Positions 38,684-48,160 of a DNA stretch of 64,000 nt are shown here, one piece after another. Within the stretch, counting starts at the first letter, position 1. The number at the start of each line of letters is the position of its first letter. The position numbers were made by a program, and so were the translations under genes. Origin of the DNA: an uncultured Pelagibacteraceae bacterium (GTDB lineage: Bacteria > Pseudomonadota > Alphaproteobacteria > Pelagibacterales > Pelagibacteraceae); NCBI GenBank assembly GCA_902629075.1, contig CACOPK010000002.1, positions 1 to 64,000 on the forward strand, in the 5' to 3' direction. The notes under the pieces are model-generated. The model was not told the DNA's origin, did not search any database, and saw only the letters and a program-made list of their open reading frames with translations.

Positions 38684-39511
38684 ATGTCTTTAAAACAGTT
38701 CAAACCCTACACAAAATCTAGAAGATCTACAATTTTAATTGATAGATCAAACTTATGGAAAGGTAAACCTTATAAGCCTCTTACAGCGCCTAACAAATCT
38801 GTAAAAGGTAGAAATAATTTGGGAAGAATAACAGCTAGAAATCATGGAGGAGGACACAAACAAAAATATAGAGTAATTGATTTTTACAGAAAAAAATTTG
38901 ATGTTTCAGGTTCTGTTGAAAGAATTGAATACGATCCAAATAGATCGTGTCATATAATGCTTATAAAATTTGATGATGGTGATAGATCTTACTATTTAGC
39001 TCCTCAAAAAATTAAAGTTGGTGACAAAATTCAAAATGGACCAAATTCAGAAATTAAAGTTGGAAACGCACTGCCGCTTAAAGATATACCCGTTGGAATG
39101 GATATACATAACGTTGAGTTACATCCTGGGGCAGGAGGCAAAATAGCAAGAGCCGCAGGAGCTCATGTTACTATTTCTGGTTCTGATGGCAGTTACTCAG
39201 TAATCAAGATGTTATCAGGGGAAATAAGAAAAATAGATTCAAGGTGTTTAGCTACAATAGGTGTTTTGTCTAATCCTGATCAAAAAAATATAAGCATAGG
39301 AAAGGCTGGTAGATCAAGATGGTTGGGTAGAAGACCTCATACCAGAGGTGTAGCTATGAACCCAGTGGACCACCCTCACGGAGGTGGAGAAGGAAAAACT
39401 GCTGGAGGACGTCATCCTGTTTCTCCAACTGGAGTCTCAGCAAAAGGCCTGAAAACTAGAGATAATAAAAGAACAGATAAATTTATAGTCAGAAGAAGAG
39501 GTAAAAAATAA
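38684..39511 (+). CDS. rplB: 50S ribosomal protein L2
   Basis: 275 residues. [19 protein letters not shown] (about 50-68) and the signature [18 protein letters not shown] (about 222-239), including the essential His near the peptidyl transferase centre, are intact. AGGAATTT upstream gives a modest ribosome-binding site. It lies between rplW and rpsS in the standard order. Confidence 0.98.
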   Translation: MSLKQFKPYTKSRRSTILIDRSNLWKGKPYKPLTAPNKSVKGRNNLGRITARNHGGGHKQKYRVIDFYRKKFDVSGSVERIEYDPNRSCHIMLIKFDDGDRSYYLAPQKIKVGDKIQNGPNSEIKVGNALPLKDIPVGMDIHNVELHPGAGGKIARAAGAHVTISGSDGSYSVIKMLSGEIRKIDSRCLATIGVLSNPDQKNISIGKAGRSRWLGRRPHTRGVAMNPVDHPHGGGEGKTAGGRHPVSPTGVSAKGLKTRDNKRTDKFIVRRRGKK

Positions 39512-39512
39512 A

Positions 39513-39815
39513 ATGTCTAGATCAGTTTGGAAAGGACCATTTGTTGAAGAAAGTTTAATTAAAAAGGTTGAAAAAGAAAAAAATAATCCAAAAAGAAAGC
39601 CAATTAAAACATGGTCTAGAAAATCTACAATACTTCCTGATTTTGTTGGGATTAGTTTTTTGATTTATAATGGAAAAAAATTTATACCTATAACAATATC
39701 TGAAGACATGGTTGGACATAAATTTGGAGAATTTGCACCAACAAGGCAGTTTTTTGGACATACGCCTGCAGATAAAAAAGCTAAAGAGGCAGCACCAGAT
39801 GCTGACAAAAAATAA
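39513..39815 (+). CDS. rpsS: 30S ribosomal protein S19
   Basis: 100 residues. [12 protein letters not shown] (4-15) and [16 protein letters not shown] (about 69-84) are typical. The C-terminus is extended by about eight residues (ending EAAPDADKK) compared with the 92-residue standard. It forms a complex with S13 in the 30S head. One base after rplB and three before rplV. Confidence 0.97.
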   Translation: MSRSVWKGPFVEESLIKKVEKEKNNPKRKPIKTWSRKSTILPDFVGISFLIYNGKKFIPITISEDMVGHKFGEFAPTRQFFGHTPADKKAKEAAPDADKK

Positions 39816-39818
39816 TTT

Positions 39819-40217
39819 ATGAGCAAAAAACAAAAAAAAATCACTGATCAAAAATTAGTAAGAGCTATAAATAAAAATGTTAGATCTAGTACAAGAAAAC
39901 TTTCACCAATTTTGAAATCTATTGTTGGAAAAAAAGCAGACGAAGCAATCAGAGATTTATCTTTTTCAGAAAAAAGAATCTCAAAAGATATTAAAAAGAC
40001 AATCTCTTCAGCTGTAGCAAATGCAGAAAATAATTATCAATATGACATTGATAAATTGGTTGTCGCAGAAGCATTCTGTGGAAAACAAATTATAATGAAA
40101 AGATTTAGAGCAAGAGCCAAAGGTAGAGCTGCACCTATTATAAAGCCTTACTCAAATATTACAATAATATTAACTGAAAAATCAAAGGAGTTAAAACAAG
40201 ATGGGTCAAAAAGTTAA
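39819..40217 (+). CDS. rplV: 50S ribosomal protein L22
   Basis: 132 residues, longer than the usual 110 because of a Lys-rich N-terminus ([12 protein letters not shown]) and a C-terminal tail. [20 protein letters not shown] (about 21-40) and the tunnel-loop [19 protein letters not shown] (about 93-111) identify it. Its last 17 bases overlap the start of rpsC, an unusually long overlap in this operon. Confidence 0.96.
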   Translation: MSKKQKKITDQKLVRAINKNVRSSTRKLSPILKSIVGKKADEAIRDLSFSEKRISKDIKKTISSAVANAENNYQYDIDKLVVAEAFCGKQIIMKRFRARAKGRAAPIIKPYSNITIILTEKSKELKQDGSKS

Positions 40218-40860
40218 TCCAATAGGTTTAAGATTAGGAATTAATAAAGGCTGGGATTCAGTTTGGTACGCTAGTAAAAAAAATTTTGGAAATTATTTAA
40301 TCGAAGATTTTAAAATTCGAGAACATATTAAAAAAACTGTTGTTAATTCAGGTGTTTCAAAAGTTATGATAGAAAGAACAACAAAAAAATGCTTTGTTAC
40401 AATTTATACATCTAGGCCAGGTTTTGTAATTGGAAAAAAAGGAAGTGACATAGAAAAAATTAAAAAAAAATTATCTGATATAACTTCAAATGAGGTTGTG
40501 CTTAATATTAAAGAAGTAAAAAAACCTGAAACAAATAGTTACTTAGTTGCCGAAAATATAGCACAACAACTTGTGAAAAGAGTATCTTATAGAAAAGCAA
40601 TGAAAAGAGCTATGCAATCTGCATTAAGATTGGGAGCAAAAGGAATAAAAGTTGCTTTAAGTGGAAGACTTGGTGGAAATGAAATTGCGAGAACTGAATG
40701 GTTAAGAGATGGAGCTATACCTTCTCATACTTTAAGAGCCGATATTGACTATGCAGAAGCAGAAGCATTAACTACTTATGGCATAATTGGTGTTAAAGTT
40801 TGGATATACAAAGGGGAAATATTTACGAAGGAGTTTAGTCAAGAGACTAATAAAAATTAA
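40201..40860 (+). CDS. rpsC: 30S ribosomal protein S3
   Basis: 219 residues. The start [13 protein letters not shown] is the conserved S3 N-terminus. The type-2 KH domain holds [20 protein letters not shown] (about 70-89), and the C-terminal domain has [14 protein letters not shown] (about 153-166). ATG 40201 lies inside the end of rplV; a good AAGGAG sits upstream in rplV. S3 helps form the mRNA entry helicase site. Confidence 0.98.
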   Translation: MGQKVNPIGLRLGINKGWDSVWYASKKNFGNYLIEDFKIREHIKKTVVNSGVSKVMIERTTKKCFVTIYTSRPGFVIGKKGSDIEKIKKKLSDITSNEVVLNIKEVKKPETNSYLVAENIAQQLVKRVSYRKAMKRAMQSALRLGAKGIKVALSGRLGGNEIARTEWLRDGAIPSHTLRADIDYAEAEALTTYGIIGVKVWIYKGEIFTKEFSQETNKN

Positions 40861-40863
40861 ATT

Positions 40864-41271
40864 ATGTTACAACCAACTAGAACAAAATTCAGAAAAGCTC
40901 ACAAAGGAAGAATACATGGTGTGGCATCAAGATGTAATTTTATGAATTACGGTGCATACGGTTTAAAAGCAATTCAACCAGATAGAGTTATATCAAAACA
41001 GATTGAAGCTGCCAGAGTAGCATTAACAAGACACATGAAAAGACAAGGAAGAGTCTGGACAAGGGTATTTCCAAATATCCCAGTTTCAAAAAAACCAACT
41101 GAAGTAAGAATGGGTAAAGGCAAAGGATCACCAGAATTTTGGGCTTGTCGAGTTAAACCTGGTAGAATTTTATTTGAAGTTGATGGAGTAAGTGAACAGG
41201 TCGCTAGAGAAGCATTATATAAAGCATCTGCAAAGTTACCTATAAAATGTAAATTTATAAAGAGAATATAA
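40864..41271 (+). CDS. rplP: 50S ribosomal protein L16
   Basis: 135 residues. [16 protein letters not shown] is the universal start, and [20 protein letters not shown] (about 50-69) and [18 protein letters not shown] (about 80-97) are signatures. It positions tRNA near the A site. It overlaps rpmC by one base. Confidence 0.98.
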   Translation: MLQPTRTKFRKAHKGRIHGVASRCNFMNYGAYGLKAIQPDRVISKQIEAARVALTRHMKRQGRVWTRVFPNIPVSKKPTEVRMGKGKGSPEFWACRVKPGRILFEVDGVSEQVAREALYKASAKLPIKCKFIKRI

Positions 41272-41459
41272 TGAAAAAGAAAGAAATAAGAAAATTATCA
41301 AAAACTGAAATTTTAAAAAATTTAGAAAATGCAAAAAAAGATCTTTTTAATTTAAGATTTCAAAAAAATAATGGTCAATTAAAAAGTCCATCTAAATTTA
41401 AACAAATAAGAAAAAATATTGCTAGATTTAAAACTATGATGAAAGGTGAACATGCCTAA
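41271..41459 (+). CDS. rpmC: 50S ribosomal protein L29
   Basis: 62 residues, two-helix protein. [20 protein letters not shown] (5-24), [19 protein letters not shown] (about 25-43) and [11 protein letters not shown] match the family. Sits near the tunnel exit beside L23. Its 3' end overlaps the start region of rpsQ: the stop TAA at 41457-41459 lies inside the first codons of S17. Confidence 0.95.
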   Translation: MKKKEIRKLSKTEILKNLENAKKDLFNLRFQKNNGQLKSPSKFKQIRKNIARFKTMMKGEHA

Positions 41460-41688
41460 AAAAGTACTAGAAGGAATTGTTGTAAGTAATAAAGGCGATA
41501 AATCTATAACTGTTGTTGTTGAGAGAAAATTTCAACATCCAGTGCTTCAAAAGGTTGTTAAAACTAAAAAAAAATACCACGTTCATGATGAAAATAATTC
41601 ATATAATGCCGGTGATAGAGTTTCAATAATTGAGTCAAAACCAATATCTAAAACAAAAAGATTTAAGGTAGTAGAGGACAAAAGATGA
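41452..41688 (+). CDS. rpsQ: 30S ribosomal protein S17
   Basis: 78 residues from the ATG at 41452, which gives the [18 protein letters not shown] start found in alphaproteobacterial S17. A GTG at 41446 would add two residues (M-N) and is possible; an AAAGGTGA element lies immediately upstream. [20 protein letters not shown] (about 27-46) and the [16 protein letters not shown] end are conserved. Overlaps rpmC by eight bases and rplN by four. Confidence 0.95.
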   Translation: MPKKVLEGIVVSNKGDKSITVVVERKFQHPVLQKVVKTKKKYHVHDENNSYNAGDRVSIIESKPISKTKRFKVVEDKR

Positions 41689-42053
41689 TACAGGTTCAAA
41701 CAGAATTAACAGTTGCAGATAATACAGGCGCAAAGAAAGTTGAATGTATTAAAGTGCTAGGTGGTTCAAAAAGAAGATATGCAAGCATAGGTGATATTAT
41801 TAAAGTTTCAGTAAAAGAAGCTATTCCTAAAGGAAAAGTTAAAAAAGGCTCAGTTCATAATGCAGTTGTAGTAAGAGTTAAAAAAGGAATTCATAGAAAT
41901 GATGGTTCCAAAGTAAGATTTGATAACAATGCAGCAGTTTTAACAGATGAAAAAGGTGAGCCAATAGGTACAAGAATTTTTGGACCAGTAACAAGAGAAC
42001 TTAGATTTAAAGGACAAATGAAAATAATTTCTTTGGCACCGGAGGTATTATAA
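41685..42053 (+). CDS. rplN: 50S ribosomal protein L14
   Basis: 122 residues, the universal length. [20 protein letters not shown] and [20 protein letters not shown] (about 63-82) plus [17 protein letters not shown] (about 91-107) are diagnostic. It contacts S12-side bridges and L19. GAGGACAAA precedes its ATG. It overlaps rpsQ by four bases and rplX by one. Confidence 0.98.
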   Translation: MIQVQTELTVADNTGAKKVECIKVLGGSKRRYASIGDIIKVSVKEAIPKGKVKKGSVHNAVVVRVKKGIHRNDGSKVRFDNNAAVLTDEKGEPIGTRIFGPVTRELRFKGQMKIISLAPEVL

Positions 42054-42304
42054 TGATTAAAAAAGGCGCAAGAGTAAAAATTTTAATTGGTAAAGACAAA
42101 AAAAAAGAAGGTGAAATTATTGAAATTGATAGACCAAATAACCGTGCAAAAATAAAAGGTTTAAATTTGATAAAAAAACATATGAAAACTACTAAAGAGA
42201 AAAAAGGTGGAATTATAACAAAAGAAAATTTTATAAATATTTCAAATCTAATGATTGTTGAAACATCAAAAAGTGTAAAAAAAAGCAAGAAAGCTAATAC
42301 ATGA
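42053..42304 (+). CDS. rplX: 50S ribosomal protein L24, short form
   Basis: Only 83 residues against about 100-105 in most bacteria. The KOW motif region is present ([19 protein letters not shown], 4-22), as is [10 protein letters not shown] (37-46) and the loop that reaches the tunnel. The C-terminal beta segment that normally carries the basic G-F-K/R-V-R stretch is missing, replaced by [13 protein letters not shown] strong GGAGG precedes the start. Its stop overlaps the rplE ATG (42301), so the shortening is not due to a simple frameshift into the next gene. Confidence 0.92.
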   Translation: MIKKGARVKILIGKDKKKEGEIIEIDRPNNRAKIKGLNLIKKHMKTTKEKKGGIITKENFINISNLMIVETSKSVKKSKKANT

Positions 42305-42855
42305 CACCAAGATTAAAAGAAATATACCAAAAAAATATTGTACAGGATTTAAAAAATAAATTTGGATATAAAAATATAAATATGGGTCCAAAAATAGAAA
42401 AAATTGTTGTTAATATGGGTCTTGGACTAGATGGAAATGATAGCAAAATATTAAAAGCATGTGAACACGATTTAGCCTTACTCACAGGTCAAAAACCAGT
42501 TTTAACTAAATTTAAAAAATCAATATCAAATTTCAAAACTAGAAAGGGAACAAATGCTGGTTTAAAAGTATCACTTAGAAAAGACAGAATGTACGAATTT
42601 TTAGATAGATTAGTAAATATTGCATTACCAAGAATTAAAGACTTTAGAGGTCTTTCTCCAAAAGGTTTTGATAAGAATGGTAACTATACCTTTGGGATAA
42701 AAGAACACATAATTTTTCCTGAAGTTAATTTTGATAAAGTTGACAAAATAAGAGGTTTAGATATTACAGTAGTTATTAAATCCCAAAAATTTGATCACAG
42801 TTATGAATTATTAAAACAATTTAATTTCCCATTTATAGAAAAGGAGACAAACTAA
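42301..42855 (+). CDS. rplE: 50S ribosomal protein L5
   Basis: 184 residues. [12 protein letters not shown] (about 32-43), [19 protein letters not shown] (about 60-78) and [20 protein letters not shown] (about 104-123) are the standard L5 segments. Binds 5S rRNA and the P-site tRNA. Start overlaps the rplX stop by four bases (ATGA). Ends with an AAGGAG that serves rpsN. Confidence 0.98.
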   Translation: MTPRLKEIYQKNIVQDLKNKFGYKNINMGPKIEKIVVNMGLGLDGNDSKILKACEHDLALLTGQKPVLTKFKKSISNFKTRKGTNAGLKVSLRKDRMYEFLDRLVNIALPRIKDFRGLSPKGFDKNGNYTFGIKEHIIFPEVNFDKVDKIRGLDITVVIKSQKFDHSYELLKQFNFPFIEKETN

Positions 42856-43160
42856 TGGCAAAGTTAAGCTCAGTAAATAAGAATAACAGAAGAATTAAAC
42901 TTGCAAATAAATTTTCTGATAAAAGAAAAAAACTAAAAAAAATAATAATGGATAAGAAGATTCCCCTTGAAGAAAGATTCAAAGCTCAACAAAAATTATC
43001 AAAATTGCCAAGAAATTCTTCTAAAACTAGAGTTGTAAACAGATGTCAAATTACAGGTAGACCACATGGTGTTTATAGAAAATTGAAAATATCTAGAATT
43101 GCTCTAAGAAAATTGACTTTAGAGGGAAAAATACCTGGAATGGTTAAATCAAGTTGGTAA
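42855..43160 (+). CDS. rpsN: 30S ribosomal protein S14
   Basis: 101 residues, the long zinc-free type. [20 protein letters not shown] (about 42-61) and [20 protein letters not shown] (about 63-82) identify it; the lone Cys64 lacks the CxxC pairs of the zinc form. It overlaps rplE by one base and is followed by a strong AAAGGAGA before rpsH. Confidence 0.97.
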   Translation: MAKLSSVNKNNRRIKLANKFSDKRKKLKKIIMDKKIPLEERFKAQQKLSKLPRNSSKTRVVNRCQITGRPHGVYRKLKISRIALRKLTLEGKIPGMVKSSW

Positions 43161-43169
43161 AGGAGAAAT

Positions 43170-43565
43170 ATGAGTTTAAGTGACCCAATTGGAGATATGA
43201 TCGCAAGAATTAAAAACGCTAGTTTAAGAAACTATAAAAAAGTAATTATACCTGCTTCTAAATTTAAAATTAAAATTGCCGATGTTCTTAAAAACGAGGG
43301 TTTTATAATTGGTTATAAAACTGAAGATAATGATGGAAAAAACAATTTGTTAATTGATTTAAAATATAATTCTGGAAATCCTGTTATTAATTCTATTCAA
43401 AGGGTATCAAAACCAGGAAGAAGAATATTTTCTAGTGCGGAGAGTTTGCCAAAAGTTAGCAACGGTCTAGGAATAGCTATAATTTCAACTCCCAAAGGTG
43501 TAATGACTGATCAGGACGCAAGAAAAAATCAAGTTGGTGGTGAAATAATTTGTAAGGTGTTTTAA
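43170..43565 (+). CDS. rpsH: 30S ribosomal protein S8
   Basis: 131 residues. SLSDPIGDMIARIKNA (2-17), SKPGRRIFSS (about 77-86) and the signature GLGIAIISTPKGVMTDQDAR (about 96-115) are present. In E. coli S8 binds the L5 message to repress the spc operon. A clear AAAGGAGA lies six bases before the ATG. Confidence 0.98.
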   Translation: MSLSDPIGDMIARIKNASLRNYKKVIIPASKFKIKIADVLKNEGFIIGYKTEDNDGKNNLLIDLKYNSGNPVINSIQRVSKPGRRIFSSAESLPKVSNGLGIAIISTPKGVMTDQDARKNQVGGEIICKVF

Positions 43566-44104
43566 TGTCTAAAATTGGTAAAATAAATATTTCAATCCCT
43601 GAAAAAGTTAAAGTTTCCATAGAAGGAAGTATGCTTAAAATGGAAGGACCTTTGGGTAAAGATAATCTTGCACTTGATGTTAATACATTTGATTTAGATA
43701 TTAAAGAAGGAAAAGAAGTTTCTATTAAACCAAAAAAAATTAATCAAGATACTAAAAGAATTTGGGGTTTAAATAGAAGTTTAATTAATAATGCAATAAA
43801 AGGTGTAAATGAAGGATATTCAAAAACCTTAGAACTTACTGGTGTAGGATTTAGAGCTGCGGTAAAAGGAAGTTCGTTAAACCTTCAAATTGGATTTAGC
43901 CATGATATAAATCATCAAATACCAGAAGGAATTAAAATAGCAGTTGAGAAACAAACTATTATAAAAATTTCAGGATCAAATAAACAATTAGTTGGTTCAG
44001 TTGCAGCTAAGATTAAATCATACAAAAAAACAGAACCATATAAAGGCAAAGGTATTAAAGAACAGGGTGAATATATATTAAAAAAAGAGGGTAAAAAGAA
44101 ATAA
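43565..44104 (+). CDS. rplF: 50S ribosomal protein L6
   Basis: 179 residues with the internal duplication typical of L6. [12 protein letters not shown] (29-40), [20 protein letters not shown] (about 89-108) and [15 protein letters not shown] (about 158-172) are diagnostic. It sits near the sarcin-ricin loop and the L7/L12 base. One-base overlaps with rpsH and rplR. Confidence 0.98.
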   Translation: MSKIGKINISIPEKVKVSIEGSMLKMEGPLGKDNLALDVNTFDLDIKEGKEVSIKPKKINQDTKRIWGLNRSLINNAIKGVNEGYSKTLELTGVGFRAAVKGSSLNLQIGFSHDINHQIPEGIKIAVEKQTIIKISGSNKQLVGSVAAKIKSYKKTEPYKGKGIKEQGEYILKKEGKKK

Positions 44105-44457
44105 TGAAACTAAGCACAAAAGATAGAAAAAGATTTAGAATTAGAAGAAAATTAAAAAGCAATAATCCAAACAAGAGGATGAGATTGACCGTATCTAGAT
44201 CGAGCAAAAATATATCTGCCCAAATAATTGATGATGCAAATAATAAAACACTTATTTCTGCAACATCTAATATAAAAGATATTAAAAATTTAAAAAAGAA
44301 TAAATCTGAATTATCTGAAATTGTTGCTTCAAAAATTGCTGAGAAAGCAAAAGAAAAAAATATTAAGAAAGTTTATTTTGATAGAGGTATATATAAATAT
44401 CACGGTAGAATTAAAATATTTGCAGAAACTTTAAGAAAGAATGGGATGGAATTTTAA
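44104..44457 (+). CDS. rplR: 50S ribosomal protein L18
   Basis: 117 residues. [20 protein letters not shown] (about 13-32) and the C-terminal [20 protein letters not shown] (about 92-111) are typical. It binds 5S rRNA together with L5. Overlaps rplF by one base; rpsE begins two bases later. Confidence 0.98.
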   Translation: MKLSTKDRKRFRIRRKLKSNNPNKRMRLTVSRSSKNISAQIIDDANNKTLISATSNIKDIKNLKKNKSELSEIVASKIAEKAKEKNIKKVYFDRGIYKYHGRIKIFAETLRKNGMEF

Positions 44458-44459
44458 TT

Positions 44460-44963
44460 ATGGAAAAAAATAATAATGATTTTTTAGATAAATTAGTGCA
44501 TATCAATAGAATTACAAAAGTTGTTAAAGGTGGAAGAAGATTTGGTTTTTCAGCATTAGTTGTGGTAGGTAACCAAAATGGGCAAATTGGAGTTGCCCAT
44601 GCAAAAGCCAAACAGGTTCCAGATGCAATCAAAAAAGCTAATGAATTAGCAAGAAGAAAATTAATTAAAATTCCATTGAGAGATGGAAGAACAATTCATC
44701 ATGATGTTTATAGCAAAGATGGAGCTGGAAAAGTAATATTAAGAGCCGCCCCAAAAGGTACAGGAATTATCGCTGGTGGACCTATAAGATCTATATGTGA
44801 AGTTCTCGGTATAAAAGATATAGTTGCTAAATCACTTGGCACTGGAAACCCACACAATGTAATTAGAGCATGCATTAAAGCCTTAAAACAACAACATTCA
44901 CCAAAATCAATTTCGTACGCAAGAAATAAAAAAATTTCTGAGATTGTTGAGAAAAGAGGTTAA
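44460..44963 (+). CDS. rpsE: 30S ribosomal protein S5
   Basis: 167 residues. The dsRBD-like N-domain contains [20 protein letters not shown] (about 17-36), and [20 protein letters not shown] (about 96-115) is the C-domain signature. Takes part in decoding accuracy and the mRNA entry site. The next gene is rplO three bases later: rpmD (L30), normally between them, is not here. Confidence 0.98.
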   Translation: MEKNNNDFLDKLVHINRITKVVKGGRRFGFSALVVVGNQNGQIGVAHAKAKQVPDAIKKANELARRKLIKIPLRDGRTIHHDVYSKDGAGKVILRAAPKGTGIIAGGPIRSICEVLGIKDIVAKSLGTGNPHNVIRACIKALKQQHSPKSISYARNKKISEIVEKRG

Positions 44964-44966
44964 TTT

Positions 44967-45425
44967 ATGAAACTTAATTCAATACATAAAACAAAAGAAA
45001 CAAAAAAAAGAGTTGGAAGAGGTATTGGAAGTGGAAAAGGAAAGACATCTGGTAGAGGAGTAAAAGGACAAAAATCAAGAAGTGGCGTAGCAATTAAAAG
45101 TTTTGAAGGCGGTCAAATGCCGTTGTACAGAAGGTTACCTAAAAGAGGATTCAATGCTCTAAAAAATAATGAAAAATGTGCAATTATAAATTTAAAACAA
45201 ATCCAAATACTAATAGATAAGAAAAAAATTTCGTCTGAAACAAAAATAGATTTAAAATTATTAAAAACTAACAAAATTATAAAAAAAAATGTCACTAAAT
45301 TCAAAATTTTAGGGCTAGGAGATATTAAACAAAAAGTAAATATTGATAGCAGTTTGTTATCAAAAAACGCAAAAACAAAACTTTCTAAATCTGGATCATC
45401 ATTTATTTCTAAAAATAACTCTTAA
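44967..45425 (+). CDS. rplO: 50S ribosomal protein L15
   Basis: 152 residues. The extended N-terminus with [20 protein letters not shown] (about 16-35) and the [17 protein letters not shown] segment (about 48-64) are diagnostic. The C-terminal domain is shorter in sequence similarity and very Lys-rich. Follows rpsE directly and overlaps secY by one base. Confidence 0.96.
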   Translation: MKLNSIHKTKETKKRVGRGIGSGKGKTSGRGVKGQKSRSGVAIKSFEGGQMPLYRRLPKRGFNALKNNEKCAIINLKQIQILIDKKKISSETKIDLKLLKTNKIIKKNVTKFKILGLGDIKQKVNIDSSLLSKNAKTKLSKSGSSFISKNNS

Positions 45426-46702
45426 TGAGCGCTAGTAATCAAAACGACCTAAGAAATAGAATATTTTTTACGATATTTATTTTAGCAATTTATAGATTAG
45501 GTACTTTTGTTCCATTGCCAGGAATTGATCCAAATCAATTGCAAATTTTAATGGAAGGTAATCAAAAAGGATTACTTGGTATGTTTAATGTTTTTGCAGG
45601 TGGAGCAATCAGTAGAATGGCAATTTTTGCTCTAGGTATTATGCCATATATTTCCTCATCAATTATAGTTCAGCTATTAACAGGAGTTTCTGATTACTTC
45701 AAAAATCTAAAATCTCAAGGAGAAAAAGGTAGACAGAAAATTACTCAAATAACAAGATATGGAACAGTATTATTGGCAACAGTACAGGGATACGGTCTTT
45801 CGGTAGGATTAGAGTCTTCAGCTAATTTAGTAATAAATCCCGGAATATTTTTTAAAATATCAACAGTTACAACAATTGTAGCCGGCACAATGTTTCTAAT
45901 GTGGTTGGGTGAGCAAATTACACAAAGAGGAATTGGAAACGGTATATCTTTAATCATATTTTCAGGAATAGTTGCTGAAATACCTAGGGCTTTAGCAACA
46001 ACATTTGAGTTAGGACGAACAGGAGCATTATCGACAGTAATAATAATTTCAATTTTTATTATATTAATTTTAACAATAATGTTTATAGTTTTTATGGAAA
46101 GAGCTTTAAGAAAAATTCCTATAAATTATCCTAAAAGACAAGTTGGTAATAAAATTTATGGTGGGGACTCATCTCATTTACCTTTAAAAATTAATTCAGC
46201 TGGCGTTATACCTGCAATATTTGCATCAGCTTTGCTTTTATTGCCAATAACATTTTCTAATTTTAATATTTCTGAAAATGAAACATTTTTAAATATAGCT
46301 TCATTTTTCTCTCAAGGGCAACCGCTTTACATGTTATTATATGCTTCAGGAATTATATTTTTTACATTTTTCTATACGTCTATTACATTTAATCCAAATG
46401 AAACTGCTGAAAATTTAAGAAAGTATGGCGGGTTTATACCTGGTATTAGACCTGGTGAAAGTACAGCATTATATATTGAGAATATCTTAACAAAATTAAC
46501 TACCATTGGCGCTATGTATTTAACTCTGGTGTGTTTGATGCCAGAATTTTTAATTGCAAATTACCCAATCCCTTTTTACTTAGGGGGAACGTCAATATTA
46601 ATAGTTGTTGTAGTAGCAATTGATACAGTCACGCAAATACAAACAAGATTAATGAGCTCTCAATATGAGCAACTGATTAAAAAAACTCAATTTGGAAAAT
46701 AA
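45425..46702 (+). CDS. secY: preprotein translocase subunit SecY
   Basis: 425 residues with about ten membrane segments. IYRLGTFVPLPGIDP (about 22-36) and GGAISRMAIFALGIMPYISS (about 59-78, plug and TM2 region) and ERALRKIPINYPKRQVG (about 225-241) are the SecY signatures; the C-terminal RYxG-like region reads LRKYGGFIPGIRPGEST. It forms the channel with SecE (22630) and SecG elsewhere. Overlaps rplO by one base; adk starts on the next base after its stop. Confidence 0.98.
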   Translation: MSASNQNDLRNRIFFTIFILAIYRLGTFVPLPGIDPNQLQILMEGNQKGLLGMFNVFAGGAISRMAIFALGIMPYISSSIIVQLLTGVSDYFKNLKSQGEKGRQKITQITRYGTVLLATVQGYGLSVGLESSANLVINPGIFFKISTVTTIVAGTMFLMWLGEQITQRGIGNGISLIIFSGIVAEIPRALATTFELGRTGALSTVIIISIFIILILTIMFIVFMERALRKIPINYPKRQVGNKIYGGDSSHLPLKINSAGVIPAIFASALLLLPITFSNFNISENETFLNIASFFSQGQPLYMLLYASGIIFFTFFYTSITFNPNETAENLRKYGGFIPGIRPGESTALYIENILTKLTTIGAMYLTLVCLMPEFLIANYPIPFYLGGTSILIVVVVAIDTVTQIQTRLMSSQYEQLIKKTQFGK

Positions 46703-47266
46703 GTGAATATTATTTTATTCGGTCCACCAGGCGCTGGTAAAGGCACTCAATCAAAATATTTAGTAAAAAAAATAAATGGTTTACAGATTTCAACAGGCGA
46801 TATGTTAAGAGATGAAATTAAAAATGAAACAGATATTGGCAAAACGATTATTAATGACATGAATGATGGAAAGTTTGTAAGTGATGAAATTGTAAATAAA
46901 CTGATTAAAAATATAATATCCAACCCTAAAAATAAAGATAAATTAATATTTGATGGATATCCTAGGTCAATAAGTCAGGCAAAAAATTTAGATATTTTAT
47001 TAAATGATACAAATCAAAAAATAGATTTCATTTTTTTCCTCAATGTTAATAAAGACACAATTATAGAAAGAATAAAAAAAAGAAAAATTTTAGAAAATAG
47101 ATTAGATGATGAGTTAAATACTATGCTTAATAGATATGATACTTATATTAAAACAACCAAACCAGTCTTAAATTTCTATTCTAAAAATCCAAATTTTCAT
47201 GAGATTGATGGAACTCTTGAAATTGATGAAATTACTAGAAAAATAGACACTTTTATCAATGTTTAA
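46703..47266 (+). CDS. adk: adenylate kinase
   Basis: 187 residues, short-LID type. P-loop GPPGAGKGTQSKYL (7-20), the AMP-binding STGDMLRDEI (about 31-40) and DGYPRSISQAKNLD (about 84-97) are conserved. The LID is a short KKRKILENRLDDE segment (about 120-132) without the zinc-binding insertion of 214-residue forms. Start codon GTG immediately after the secY stop. Interconverts ATP, ADP and AMP. A 56-bp gap with a strong promoter follows. Confidence 0.96.
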   Translation: MNIILFGPPGAGKGTQSKYLVKKINGLQISTGDMLRDEIKNETDIGKTIINDMNDGKFVSDEIVNKLIKNIISNPKNKDKLIFDGYPRSISQAKNLDILLNDTNQKIDFIFFLNVNKDTIIERIKKRKILENRLDDELNTMLNRYDTYIKTTKPVLNFYSKNPNFHEIDGTLEIDEITRKIDTFINV

Positions 47267-47270
47267 GACG

Positions 47271-47298
47271 TTGACATTGATTAAACTTATTATATAAA
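47271..47298 (+). promoter_or_regulatory. sigma70-type promoter of the rpsM-rpsK-rpoA-rplQ operon
   Basis: TTGACA (47271-47276), 16 bp, TATAAA (47293-47298). The expected start near 47305 leaves about 18 nt before the rpsM ATG with no Shine-Dalgarno in it. It is the same layout as the rpsD and tRNA-Tyr promoters, so it is probably genuine and separates the alpha operon from the upstream spc genes and adk. Confidence 0.7.
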
Positions 47299-47322
47299 AG
47301 GCACAATTTTATCACATAAATT

Positions 47323-47706
47323 ATGGCTCGTATTGCAGGTGTAAATATTCCACAGAATAAATTGGTTCACATCGGACTAACCTACATATATGGAATTGGC
47401 AATAAGTTTTCTTCTCAAATTTGTAAAGCCTTAAATATACCTTCTTCAAAAAGAGTTAACGAATTAACTGATGATGAAATTCTCAAAATAAGAGAGTTTA
47501 TAGATGGCAATTTTACAGTAGAAGGTGATTTAAGAAGAGACAACTCTTTAAGTATAAAAAGGCTCATTGATTTAGCTTGTTACAGAGGTACTAGACATAA
47601 AAAAAAATTGCCAGTTAGAGGTCAAAGAACTAGATGTAACGCAAGAACAAGAAAAGGAAAAGCAATAGCTATTGCAGGAAAAAAATTAACCCCACTAAAA
47701 AAATAA
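47323..47706 (+). CDS. rpsM: 30S ribosomal protein S13
   Basis: 127 residues. [13 protein letters not shown] is the universal start, [15 protein letters not shown] (about 19-33) the helix-two-turn-helix, and [20 protein letters not shown] (about 91-110) the C-terminal signature. It bridges the head to the large subunit. No rpmJ (L36) is present between adk and rpsM. First gene of its transcript, lacking an SD sequence. Confidence 0.98.
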   Translation: MARIAGVNIPQNKLVHIGLTYIYGIGNKFSSQICKALNIPSSKRVNELTDDEILKIREFIDGNFTVEGDLRRDNSLSIKRLIDLACYRGTRHKKKLPVRGQRTRCNARTRKGKAIAIAGKKLTPLKK

Positions 47707-47709
47707 AGC

Positions 47710-48159
47710 ATGTCTAAAGAAGAAGTTAAAAAAAAAATATCAAATAAAGAAGAAGCAGAAAAAGAAACGTCTAGTAAAAAAACTTATACAAAAAAAAAGA
47801 AAGTTAAAAAGAATATATTAAATGGTATTGCTTATGTTCAATCAACATTTAACAATACAATTGTGTCAATAGCAGATACAAAAGGAAATGTAATATCTTG
47901 GGCTTCTGCAGGTCAAAAAGGTTTTAAAGGTTCAAGAAAATCTACACCATATGCAGCCCAAGTAGCTGCAGACGCTGCAGCTTTAAAAGCTTTGGATTGT
48001 GGAATGAAAACACTATCGGTTGAAGTTAAAGGTCCTGGTTCAGGAAGAGAAACTGCTTTGAGAGCATTACAAGCTAGAGGTTTTAAAATAACTTCAATAA
48101 AAGATACTACACCAATGCCTCATAATGGTACCCGGCCACCAAAAAAAAGGAGAGTTTAA
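47710..48159 (+). CDS. rpsK: 30S ribosomal protein S11, with Lys-rich N-terminal extension
   Basis: 149 residues versus about 129 in most bacteria. The first roughly 32 residues are almost all Lys, Glu, Ser and Thr. The conserved S11 core begins near 33 ([20 protein letters not shown]), with [20 protein letters not shown] (about 72-91) and [15 protein letters not shown] at the end. S11 forms the platform and E-site region. The extension resembles those of several alphaproteobacterial S11 proteins. AAAGGAGAG at its 3' end serves rpoA. Confidence 0.96.
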   Translation: MSKEEVKKKISNKEEAEKETSSKKTYTKKKKVKKNILNGIAYVQSTFNNTIVSIADTKGNVISWASAGQKGFKGSRKSTPYAAQVAADAAALKALDCGMKTLSVEVKGPGSGRETALRALQARGFKITSIKDTTPMPHNGTRPPKKRRV

Positions 48160-48160
48160 A

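Noticed and set aside
48125-48160. Longer start for rpoA.
   Set aside because: The extra 12 codons lie inside rpsK; ATG 48161 has a strong SD.
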